Of a stretch of DNA of 9,407 nt, positions 1 through 5,474 are shown piece by piece (positions within the stretch are counted from its first letter, which is position 1; each line of letters opens with the position of its first letter). A program made the position numbers and the translations under genes. Under the pieces are notes generated by a model. The model did no database searches. It worked only from the letters and a program-made list of their open reading frames with translations, and was not told the DNA's origin. The stretch is from CAZVEV01 sp964625865 (lineage in GTDB: Bacteria; Planctomycetota; Phycisphaerae; SM23-33), in the NCBI GenBank assembly GCA_964625865.1, contig CAZVEV010000247.1, forward strand, positions 1 to 9,407. The letters run 5' to 3'.

Positions 1-603
1 CAGACGTCGGTCAAGGAGAGCGTCTTCCCGTTCACCAAGTTCCCCGGCGTGGACGTGATCCTGGGCCCGGAGATGCGGTCGACCGGGGAGGTGATGGGCG
101 TGGACATGAGCTTCGGGCTGGCGTTCGCCAAGAGCCAACTGGCCGCCGGCACGGTCCTGCCGACCGAGGGTACGATCTTCCTGTCGTTCAACGACGCTGA
201 CAAGCACAACGCCGTGCCCTTGGGGCAGAAGCTGGCGGCGATGGGCTTCAGCCTGCTGGCGACGGGGGGCACGTACCGGGCGCTGACGGCCGCCGGCGTC
301 CGCGCCACGCGACTCCAGAAGATCCAGGAAGGACGCCCCAACATCGCCGACTACATCCTCAACGGCGAAGTGGACCTGCTGCTGAACACCCCCACGCGCC
401 GCGGACCGACCACCGACGAGGGCAAGATCCGCGCCCTGGCGACGATGCATCAGATTCCGCTGATCACCACCATGACCGCCGCCCAGGCCGTCTGTGCCGC
501 CATCGCCGCACTCCGCGCCGGCGCCGACGAGCAGACCCCCGCCGGCGAGGCATGGACCGTGCGATCTCTCCAGGAGTACTTCCCGTCCGAAGATGAGAGC
601 TAA
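1..603 (+). CDS. carB: Carbamoyl-phosphate synthase large subunit, C-terminal part (5' end outside window)
   Basis: The large chain makes carbamoyl phosphate from bicarbonate, ammonia (delivered by CarA) and two ATP, for pyrimidine and arginine synthesis in the cytoplasm. The reading frame is open from base 1, giving 200 residues here against about 1,070 for the whole protein. The end of the second ATP-grasp unit is recognisable: VKESVFPFTKFPGVD, then GPEMRSTGEVMGVD. From about residue 57 comes the C-terminal MGS-like regulatory domain (GTIFLSFNDADK, LLATGGTYRAL, EGRPNIADYI, LLLNTP). The TGGT at fragment residues 88-91 sits where this fold binds the phosphate of nucleotide effectors such as UMP. 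It ends TAA at 601-603, and no terminator hairpin is visible before the next gene. Identity is very secure; only completeness is unknown. Confidence 0.97.
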   Translation, partial: QTSVKESVFPFTKFPGVDVILGPEMRSTGEVMGVDMSFGLAFAKSQLAAGTVLPTEGTIFLSFNDADKHNAVPLGQKLAAMGFSLLATGGTYRALTAAGVRATRLQKIQEGRPNIADYILNGEVDLLLNTPTRRGPTTDEGKIRALATMHQIPLITTMTAAQAVCAAIAALRAGADEQTPAGEAWTVRSLQEYFPSEDES

Positions 604-675
604 GAGTCGGGGGGGGTGATTGACCGAAGCGATCACACCACCTCCCGGATGGTTTCCCGACAGGATAAGAGAGCT

Positions 676-1362
676 ATGTACAGGAAGAACATACTGGCGG
701 CGACATGCGCCGCCCTTTGCTGCGGCGGCACGGCGCTGATGGTTGCAGTCCCCAACTTCGCATGCAGTGACGACGGGGGCGACAACTCGCCACAGGGCAC
801 GGCGAGCCAGGACGAACAGGCACGGCGGGCCGAGCAGGCCCTCCGCGAGGCACCTCGCCGGTGTTTGCAGATCGTCAGGGCGATGCACGATGCGGCAGAG
901 AACTATCGCCTCGATAACAAGTACTACCCCGGCCAGAAGGACATCGCAACGATCGGAAGCAAGGAGGGCATGCTGACCGGGAGTCAGGCTCTCGCCAAAG
1001 CGAGCTTCACTACTCGTCGCGAAGGCCGGTTCCCGGTCACTCACTACGCCGACTACAAGGACTCCGCACTGATCACCGCCGACGGTCGAGAGCATGTCCT
1101 GTCCGACCGCTGGCCCGAAAAGCCCATGCCCATCTGCTACTATCCCTGTCGCTTCGGCGTCAGAGGTCTCGCCCAGTATGTGGAAGCAGACAATGCCGCC
1201 CACACCGACGCACACAAGGGCGGGGACTTCCACGAGTTCATCCGAGATACGCAGTACGAAGACGAGGACGTGCCGTATAGACCCGGCCATTTCCTCATAA
1301 TCGCCCCGGGGCCCGACCGGAAGTACTTCACCAAGGACGACATCGTCAACTTCAACAAGTAG
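676..1362 (+). CDS. Exported protein of unknown function with pseudopilin-like C-terminus
   Basis: I do not recognise this 228-residue protein as a named family. From ATG 676 it starts with a short basic stretch (MYRKN) and a hydrophobic segment (residues 6-25), as in a signal peptide or membrane anchor, followed by an acidic, low-complexity linker (31-50). A purine-rich AAGAGAG lies just upstream of 676. A longer in-frame GTG start at 616 would bury the signal-like segment and has no spaced ribosome site, so 676 is preferred. The C-terminus (IIAPGPDRKYFTKDDI, about 208-223) resembles the 'GPDGKFGTDDDI' tail of type II secretion pseudopilins (GspG-like), and SDRWPEKP (143-150) may correspond to their DPWGNP motif. 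There is no prepilin-peptidase cleavage motif (G-FTLIE), so it is not a standard pseudopilin. Cysteines at 11, 15, 16 and 30 do not form a good lipobox. A substrate or relative of a secretion/pilus system is only a guess. Confidence 0.75.
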   Translation: MYRKNILAATCAALCCGGTALMVAVPNFACSDDGGDNSPQGTASQDEQARRAEQALREAPRRCLQIVRAMHDAAENYRLDNKYYPGQKDIATIGSKEGMLTGSQALAKASFTTRREGRFPVTHYADYKDSALITADGREHVLSDRWPEKPMPICYYPCRFGVRGLAQYVEADNAAHTDAHKGGDFHEFIRDTQYEDEDVPYRPGHFLIIAPGPDRKYFTKDDIVNFNK

Positions 1363-1391
1363 CTCACGAGCGATATGCGGCACACTGACCA

Positions 1392-1420
1392 TTGATATCC
1401 CCGCCGAGTTCATGTAATTG
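1392..1420 (+). promoter_or_regulatory. Possible sigma-70-type promoter for dapB
   Basis: TTGATA at 1392-1397 is followed either by TGTAAT at 1413-1418 (15-base spacer) or by TAATTG at 1415-1420 (17-base spacer). Either would start transcription roughly 45 bases upstream of the dapB start. It lies in the 109-base gap after the exported-protein gene, which has no visible terminator, so dapB could also be read from upstream. This is a motif match only. Confidence 0.35.
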
Positions 1421-1471
1421 GGCAGGTTGAATCTCGCGCGCCGTACGGGCGCCGGATGGAAGGACGACCTC

Positions 1472-2263
1472 ATGATGAAGATAGCGATTACCGGGGCGGC
1501 AGGACGCATGGGCCGGCGGATTGCGGCACTGGCCATCGAAAGCGAACAGTTCGACATCGTCGCCGCCCTCGACGCGGCGGGCCATCCGGAGATGGGCAGG
1601 GACATCGGCGAGTTGGCGAGCGTGGGGACGTTCGGCGTGCCGCTGACCAGCGAGATGGACCAGACGCCGGAGGTGATGATCGACTTCTCCCTGCCCGAAG
1701 GGACGATGCGCTTCGTGCCGATGTGCCGGCAGGCCGGCGTCGCGATGGTCATCGGCACGACGGGACTGACCGACAGTCAACTCGCCGAAATCGCTGACGC
1801 CGCAACGGAGATCCCCATCGTCCACGCGGCCAACATGTCGGTCGGCATCAACGTGCTGCTGAAGGTCGTTGCCCAGGTCGCCCGCGCCCTCGGCGAGGAT
1901 TACGACATCGAGGTCTCCGAGACGCACCACCGGTTCAAGCAGGACGCTCCGAGCGGCACGGCGATCGCGCTGGCCAGGAGCATCTGCGCGGCGACGGGCA
2001 AGGACTACGGTGAGACGGCCGTGCTGGGGCGCGGCGGCCACTGCCCGCGAAATGCCGGCGAGATCGGCATGCACGCGCTGCGCGTGGGCGACACGGTGGG
2101 CGAGCACACGGTGCACTTCGGGAATCTCGGCGAGACGATAACCGTCGGCCACAGTGCCCACACGCGAGACACGTTCGTTCGCGGCGCCCTGCGGGCGGCG
2201 CAGTGGCTGGCCGGCAAGACGCCGGGCCTCTACGACATGCAGGACGTGCTCGGACTGAAGTGA
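1472..2263 (+). CDS. dapB: 4-hydroxy-tetrahydrodipicolinate reductase (DapB)
   Basis: DapB reduces 4-hydroxy-tetrahydrodipicolinate with NAD(P)H in the cytoplasm, the second committed step of the diaminopimelate/lysine pathway, which also feeds peptidoglycan. The protein is about 263 residues, normal for the family. Numbering from M at 1472: the dinucleotide-binding loop GAAGRMG is at 8-14, followed by MIDFSLPEGT, IGTTGLT and AANMSVGIN. The catalytic segment SETHHRFKQDAPSGTA has the His pair at 152-153 and Lys at 156. The C-terminal substrate/tetramer part (VGDTVGEHTVHF, ending GLYDMQDVLGLK) matches the E. coli layout. GGAAGGA at 1458-1464 is a good ribosome site 7 bases before ATG 1472; an adjacent ATG at 1475 is equally conceivable. 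An in-frame TTG at 1418 would add a non-conserved leader and is rejected. No other lysine-pathway gene is nearby. Confidence 0.96.
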   Translation: MMKIAITGAAGRMGRRIAALAIESEQFDIVAALDAAGHPEMGRDIGELASVGTFGVPLTSEMDQTPEVMIDFSLPEGTMRFVPMCRQAGVAMVIGTTGLTDSQLAEIADAATEIPIVHAANMSVGINVLLKVVAQVARALGEDYDIEVSETHHRFKQDAPSGTAIALARSICAATGKDYGETAVLGRGGHCPRNAGEIGMHALRVGDTVGEHTVHFGNLGETITVGHSAHTRDTFVRGALRAAQWLAGKTPGLYDMQDVLGLK

Positions 2264-2295
2264 TTTTAGATCGTAGATTTACGATTGTAGATTTG
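2263..2295 (+). repeat. AT-rich heptamer repeat, left copy (degenerate)
   Basis: The bases read as 7-bp units ATTTTAG-ATCGTAG-ATTTACG-ATTGTAG-ATTTG and begin at the final A of the dapB stop codon. Read on the opposite strand, the copy at 2705-2735 has the same first unit (ATTTTAG) and shares the ATTTACGATT block, so the two copies form an imperfect inverted pair. The tract stands out sharply from the surrounding GC-rich DNA. Its function is unknown. Confidence 0.8.
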
Positions 2296-2331
2296 CCCGC
2301 GAGGCGAGCCGGGTAGCCGAAAGGCGCCACA

Positions 2332-2346
2332 GACTGATCATCAGTC
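2332..2346. repeat. Short perfect inverted repeat (GACTGAT-C-ATCAGTC)
   Basis: Seven-base arms meet around a single central C, about 40 bases upstream of the candidate -35 element at 2386. The one-base centre favours a dimeric protein-binding site over an RNA hairpin, though a 5-bp stem with an ATCAT loop is possible. The rest of the 2296-2385 spacer shows no gene. An operator role is speculative. Confidence 0.35.
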
Positions 2347-2385
2347 GACAATGCCCCCCTGTGGGTGCGAAACGGGGCGCGTGTG

Positions 2386-2415
2386 TTGACCGGGTTCGGC
2401 ATCGAACGGTAGACT
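2386..2415 (+). promoter_or_regulatory. Sigma-70-type promoter, possibly giving a leaderless transcript
   Basis: TTGACC (2386-2391) and TAGACT (2410-2415) are separated by 18 bases. A start site 6-7 bases past the -10 falls at about 2421-2423, on the ATG at 2422. The following gene has no Shine-Dalgarno sequence, which agrees with a leaderless message. The motif is as seen; the start site is inferred. Confidence 0.5.
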
Positions 2416-2421
2416 GGTGTG

Positions 2422-2667
2422 ATGCGCCCTTTGAAATGGCTTCTCCGAGTTCTACTGGTGGTCCAGTTCGTCGCAGTGTTTGTCTTGGCGTACTTCCTCG
2501 TGCTTGTGGCGAGAGGGATATTCTCTGACTTGTATGATTTCTCTCCAGAACGTGAAGGCGCGCATGAGGCCATGATGGCGGTGGACCTGGCGGTGGCAGG
2601 GTTTATCGCCGTTGCGGACCAATACCGCGCCTACAGACAGCGACGACACGCAGAACACGAGACATAG
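2422..2667 (+). CDS. Small membrane protein of unknown function
   Basis: This is an 81-residue protein of no family I recognise. Basic residues (MRPLKWLLR) lead into one strong hydrophobic segment at about residues 8-32 (LRVLLVVQFVAVFVLAYFL onward). A polar stretch (DFSPEREGAHE) and a weaker hydrophobic patch (MMAVDLAVAGFIAVA) follow, with a charged basic tail RAYRQRRHAEHE. It is probably a single-pass inner-membrane protein, possibly with a second amphipathic helix. A GTG directly upstream (2419) could also start it. The evidence for a real gene is the promoter placed exactly at the start codon and the membrane-like composition. Against it are the lack of a ribosome site and of any known homologue. 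It sits alone between the two inverted heptamer repeats, so it may be cargo of that unit. Confidence 0.55.
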   Translation: MRPLKWLLRVLLVVQFVAVFVLAYFLVLVARGIFSDLYDFSPEREGAHEAMMAVDLAVAGFIAVADQYRAYRQRRHAEHET

Positions 2668-2704
2668 AGCCCCGCGATAACCCAACATGGACTTCTCGAT
2701 CGCG

Positions 2705-2735
2705 AATCGTAAATCGTAAATCGTAAATCTAAAAT
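2705..2735 (-). repeat. AT-rich heptamer repeat, right copy
   Basis: Three exact AATCGTA units (2705-2725) are followed by AATCTAAAAT. On the minus strand this reads ATTTTAG-ATTTACG-ATTTACG-ATTTACG-ATT, the inverted partner of 2263-2295. It ends 8 bases before the threonine aldolase start codon. Its outer end contains TAAAAT (2730-2735), a -10-like hexamer whose start site would fall at about the aldolase ATG, although no matching -35 is seen. Confidence 0.85.
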
Positions 2736-2743
2736 GGTTTCTT

Positions 2744-3766
2744 ATGATTGATCTTCGCAGTGACACGGTGACCAAGCCGACCGAGGCGATGCGGGCGGCG
2801 ATGGCGGCGGCTGAAGTCGGCGACGACGTGCTCGGGGACGACCCGACGGTCAATGCACTGGAAGCACGGACGGCGGAGGTGCTCGGCAAGGAGGCGGCTG
2901 TCTACATGCCCTCGGGCACGATGACCAACCAGGTCGCCCTTCGCACCCACACCGAGCCTGGCGACGAGGTGGTTCTGGAGGCCGAGGCCCACGTGTACTT
3001 CTACGAGGCCGGCGGGCCGGCTGCACTTGCGGGTGTGATGACGCGCCTGGTCCGCGGGGAGCGGGGCATCTTCAGCGGCGACGACCTTCGCGCGGTCTTG
3101 CGGCCGCCCAATATTCACTTCCCGCACACGAAGCTCGTGTGCGTCGAGAACACCACCAACCGCGGCGGCGGGAGCGTCTGGCCGATGGCGACGCTGGCCG
3201 ACGTGGCGGCCGCTGCGCGCGACGCGGGGCTGGCGCTGCACATGGACGGGGCGCGGATCTGGAACGCCGCGGTCGCCCTGGGCATCTCCGAACGCGAGAT
3301 CGCCGCGCCCTTCGACTCGGTCAGCGTCTGCTTCTCCAAGGGCCTGGGTGCACCGGTGGGCTCTGCGCTGGCCGGCAGCGCGGAGTTCGTCGCCCGCGCG
3401 CGGCGCTTCCGGAAGATGTACGGCGGGGGCATGCGACAGGTGGGCATCATCGCCGCCGGGGCGCTGCATGCCCTGGAGAACCACCGCGACCGCCTGGCTG
3501 ACGACCACGCCAACGCCAAGGCCCTCGCACGCGGCATCGGCCGGATCGACGGGATCGAGATCGACCCGGCCACCGTCGAGAGCAACATCGCGATCTTCCG
3601 CGTCACCACCATGCCCGCGGCCCAACTCGTCGAGAAGCTCGGCGCCGTCGGCGTGGCCGTGCTGGCCACCGGACCCGATACCATCCGCGCCGTAGCCAGT
3701 CTCGCCGTCACCGCCGCCGACATCGTGTCGGCCGTCGGTAGCCTCGCCGACGTCATGCGCCAATGA
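2744..3766 (+). CDS. ltaE: Low-specificity L-threonine aldolase (PLP enzyme)
   Basis: The enzyme cleaves L-threonine/L-allo-threonine to glycine and acetaldehyde, a route to glycine. At 340 residues it has the usual length and aligns from its first residues (MIDLRSDTVTKPTEAM). Features seen: GDDVLGDDPTVNALE (26-40), phosphate-binding PSGTMTN (56-62), H83 stacking on the cofactor, H125 in IHFPHTK, ENTTN (135-139), D168 and R171 in HMDGAR, the Schiff-base lysine K199 in SVCFSKGLGAPVGS, and RKMYGGGMRQVG (223-234). The usual C-terminal 'R-x-VTHLDVS' reads IRAVASLAVTA: R315 is kept but the His/Asp positions differ. ATG 2744 has no Shine-Dalgarno and follows the heptamer repeat directly, yet the conserved N-terminus fixes the start. 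The stop overlaps the next start (ATGA), so endonuclease V is translationally coupled. Confidence 0.94.
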   Translation: MIDLRSDTVTKPTEAMRAAMAAAEVGDDVLGDDPTVNALEARTAEVLGKEAAVYMPSGTMTNQVALRTHTEPGDEVVLEAEAHVYFYEAGGPAALAGVMTRLVRGERGIFSGDDLRAVLRPPNIHFPHTKLVCVENTTNRGGGSVWPMATLADVAAAARDAGLALHMDGARIWNAAVALGISEREIAAPFDSVSVCFSKGLGAPVGSALAGSAEFVARARRFRKMYGGGMRQVGIIAAGALHALENHRDRLADDHANAKALARGIGRIDGIEIDPATVESNIAIFRVTTMPAAQLVEKLGAVGVAVLATGPDTIRAVASLAVTAADIVSAVGSLADVMRQ

Positions 3767-4437
3767 TCGACCACCCGTGGAACCTGACGCCCACCGAGGC
3801 CGTCGCCCTCCAGCGGCGACTGGCCGGGGCGGTCCGCGTCGAGCCGCTGGCTGGCACGATCGACACCGTGGCGGGCACGGACTGCGCCTTTCTCGACGGC
3901 GGACAGCGCATCGTTGCCGTCGCGGTATTGTGCGATGCGCGGACGATGGCCGTCATCGCGACAGCCCACGACGTCCGCCCGTGCGAGTTCCCGTACGTGC
4001 CCGGCCTGCTGAGTTTCCGCGAGGCCCCGGCTGTCATCGTCGCCGTCCGCGCCCTGTCGCAGTGGCCGGACCTGCTGATGTGCGACGGGCAGGGGTTGGC
4101 CCATCCGCGCGGGCTCGGCCTGGCCTGCCACGTGGGGCTGCACCTGGACCTGCCCACCATCGGCGCCGCCAAGAGCCGCCTGTGCGGCACGCACCGCGAG
4201 GTAGGCCTCGCTCGCCGCTGCCACACGCAGTTGCGCCATGGCGGGCGCGTCGTCGGCGCCGTCGTCCGCACGCGAACGAACGTCAAGCCGCTGTACGTCT
4301 CGCCGGGCCATCGCATCACGCTGGCCGAGTCGGTCCGCTGGACGCTGAAGGCCTGCCGAGGCGTCCGCCTGCCCGAACCGACCCGCCGCGCCCACCAGGT
4401 CGTCACAGACCTGAAGAAACGCCTGGGAGACAACTGA
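3763..4437 (+). CDS. nfi: Endonuclease V (deoxyinosine-specific repair nuclease)
   Basis: Endonuclease V nicks DNA at the second phosphodiester bond 3' of deoxyinosine, starting repair of deaminated adenine. The 224-residue length matches E. coli Nfi. Motifs in order: GTDCAF with metal ligand D40; FPYVPGLLSFRE (77-87) holding the wedge tyrosine region (Y78) and E87; CDGQGLAHPRGLG with D108; PTIGAAKSRLCG with K137; NVKPLYVSPGHRI (173-185); and RLPEPTRRAHQ (202-212) with the late histidine H211. All expected catalytic residues are present. The start ATG overlaps the aldolase stop by four bases (ATGA), so the two are probably one transcript, with no evident metabolic link. A gap of 73 bases separates it from the toxin-antitoxin pair. 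Confidence 0.95.
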   Translation: MIDHPWNLTPTEAVALQRRLAGAVRVEPLAGTIDTVAGTDCAFLDGGQRIVAVAVLCDARTMAVIATAHDVRPCEFPYVPGLLSFREAPAVIVAVRALSQWPDLLMCDGQGLAHPRGLGLACHVGLHLDLPTIGAAKSRLCGTHREVGLARRCHTQLRHGGRVVGAVVRTRTNVKPLYVSPGHRITLAESVRWTLKACRGVRLPEPTRRAHQVVTDLKKRLGDN

Positions 4438-4510
4438 GGGACTGGAAAGCCCACCCGCTATCGGCTACCATAATGATGTGCTCACCGGTACGTGCGAAGA
4501 GACACTTGCC

Positions 4511-4948
4511 ATGAACGATCTGGACAAAACCCGAGTCCGCCAAGCCGCCCAACGGGTCTTCGGTTCCTCGCCGGTATTCCTGGCGTACGCCTATGGCAGC
4601 CGGGTCGACGGCAAGCCCATGCCCGAAAGTGATCTGGACATTGGGTACTATCTGATCGGATTTCCTGCGTGCGAAGACCTGTCCATTCGCGACGAGATGC
4701 TCCTGTCGGCCGACCTGTCGGCTGAGATCGGCCTGGCCGTCGACTTGCGGAACCTGGGCTCGGCACCGCTCGAGCTTCGCGGGAGAGCCCTCGCCCAAGG
4801 CATCCGAATCTACTGCCTCGACGACGTGGCCCGGGTCAACCTGGAACGCGACCTGCTGGGACGATTCCATGACTACAAGCAGAAGTTCGCGCAAATGCAC
4901 CGGACACGACTTCACCGGTTTGCCCAGCAAGGACTCGCCGATGGTTGA
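4511..4948 (+). CDS. mntA: MntA-type nucleotidyltransferase antitoxin
   Basis: This 145-residue minimal nucleotidyltransferase belongs with MNT-domain antitoxins, which silence their HEPN toxin partner by adding AMP units to it. The active site is plain: AYGSRVDGKPMPESDLDIGY carries GS (29-30) and the D41-x-D43 pair, and a third acidic residue, D78, lies in LAVDLRNLG, fitting the GSx10DxD...D pattern. ATG 4511 is preceded by AAGAG (4497-4501); a GTG at 4478 would add 11 residues outside the domain. The 3' end overlaps the next gene by 8 bases, tying expression of the two. A -10-like CATAAT at 4469-4474 could belong to a promoter, but its -35 is poor. The symbol is assigned by family and context. 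Confidence 0.88.
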   Translation: MNDLDKTRVRQAAQRVFGSSPVFLAYAYGSRVDGKPMPESDLDIGYYLIGFPACEDLSIRDEMLLSADLSAEIGLAVDLRNLGSAPLELRGRALAQGIRIYCLDDVARVNLERDLLGRFHDYKQKFAQMHRTRLHRFAQQGLADG

Positions 4949-5357
4949 CAAGTCCAAAGTGGACCAGATGCTGAGCAACCTGAAGCGATACGTCGCTTCA
5001 TTGGCAACCCTGGCCGCCGTCGGGCGCGAGGAGTTTCTGGCCAATCCCGACAAGATCGGCAGCGCCAAGTACCACTTCGTGATCGCCATAGAATGTTGCA
5101 TCGACATCGCCAACCACATCATTGCCTCGGAGCGCCTCCGTATCCCAGGCGACAACGCCGACAGTTTCGTCGTACTCGTTGAGGCCGGCATCCTGCCGAT
5201 AGAATCCGAGTCGGCGTTTCGAGCGATGGCGCGATTCAGGAACCGCCTGGTTCACCTGTACTGGGAGATCGACGACGGGCGCATCTTTGCGTATCTGCGG
5301 GAGTCGCTGGGAGACTTCAACCACTTCGCCGTCGCGGTCGGCACGCTCGCGGGCTGA
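4941..5357 (+). CDS. hepT: HepT-type HEPN ribonuclease toxin
   Basis: A 138-residue, mostly helical HEPN protein of the HepT/DUF86 type. The signature RX4HXY motif is intact in FRNRLVHLYW (R100, H105, Y107). In studied systems this motif forms the RNase active site, and its tyrosine is the residue AMPylated by MntA, so Y107 is the predicted modification site. Upstream helices include KYHFVIAIECCIDIANHIIA (43-62), typical of the family. ATG 4941 has AAGGA (4929-4933) 7 bases before it and overlaps the mntA end by 8 bases. An earlier in-frame start at 4869 would add 24 non-conserved residues read from within mntA. The module is a type VII toxin-antitoxin pair by motif and arrangement; activity is inferred. 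Confidence 0.9.
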   Translation: MVDKSKVDQMLSNLKRYVASLATLAAVGREEFLANPDKIGSAKYHFVIAIECCIDIANHIIASERLRIPGDNADSFVVLVEAGILPIESESAFRAMARFRNRLVHLYWEIDDGRIFAYLRESLGDFNHFAVAVGTLAG

Positions 5358-5385
5358 TCTGATTCGTCTCCTGCAAAACAGTTCC

Positions 5386-5414
5386 TTGACCCGGCTACCC
5401 GGCGCGCATACAAT
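5386..5414 (+). promoter_or_regulatory. Sigma-70-type promoter for ilvC
   Basis: TTGACC (5386-5391) and TACAAT (5409-5414) are separated by an ideal 17-base spacer. Transcription would start at about 5421, leaving a leader of about 54 bases before the ilvC ATG. No leader peptide rich in Ile/Leu/Val codons and no attenuator hairpin is visible in that leader. This is the best promoter match in the window. Confidence 0.7.
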
Positions 5415-5474
5415 TCGGCGTTTCTTACGCAAGACCCAAACGCACTACGAGACTAGACTCACAGGAGCACGACT

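Noticed and set aside
609..618. Run of eight G bases ending in a GTG start, possible phase-variable switch
   Set aside because: The signal-like segment fits the start at 676 better, so the run is probably outside the coding region. One run of eight in GC-rich DNA is not compelling.
2452..2889. Minus-strand frame containing FTIYDLRFAI
   Set aside because: The peptide comes from translating the AT-rich heptamer repeat; the rest is antisense to the small ORF and ltaE.
2729..3763. 344-codon minus-strand frame across the threonine aldolase
   Set aside because: His/Asp/Arg/Gly-rich shadow composition opposite a well-supported gene.
3115..4395. 426-codon minus-strand frame across the end of ltaE and nfi
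   Set aside because: It spans two real genes on the other strand and has no recognisable domain.
2308..5404. 12-base inverted match GCCGGGTAGCCG between the dapB downstream spacer and the ilvC promoter
   Set aside because: Several chance 12-base matches are expected in 9.4 kb, and there is no longer homology around it.
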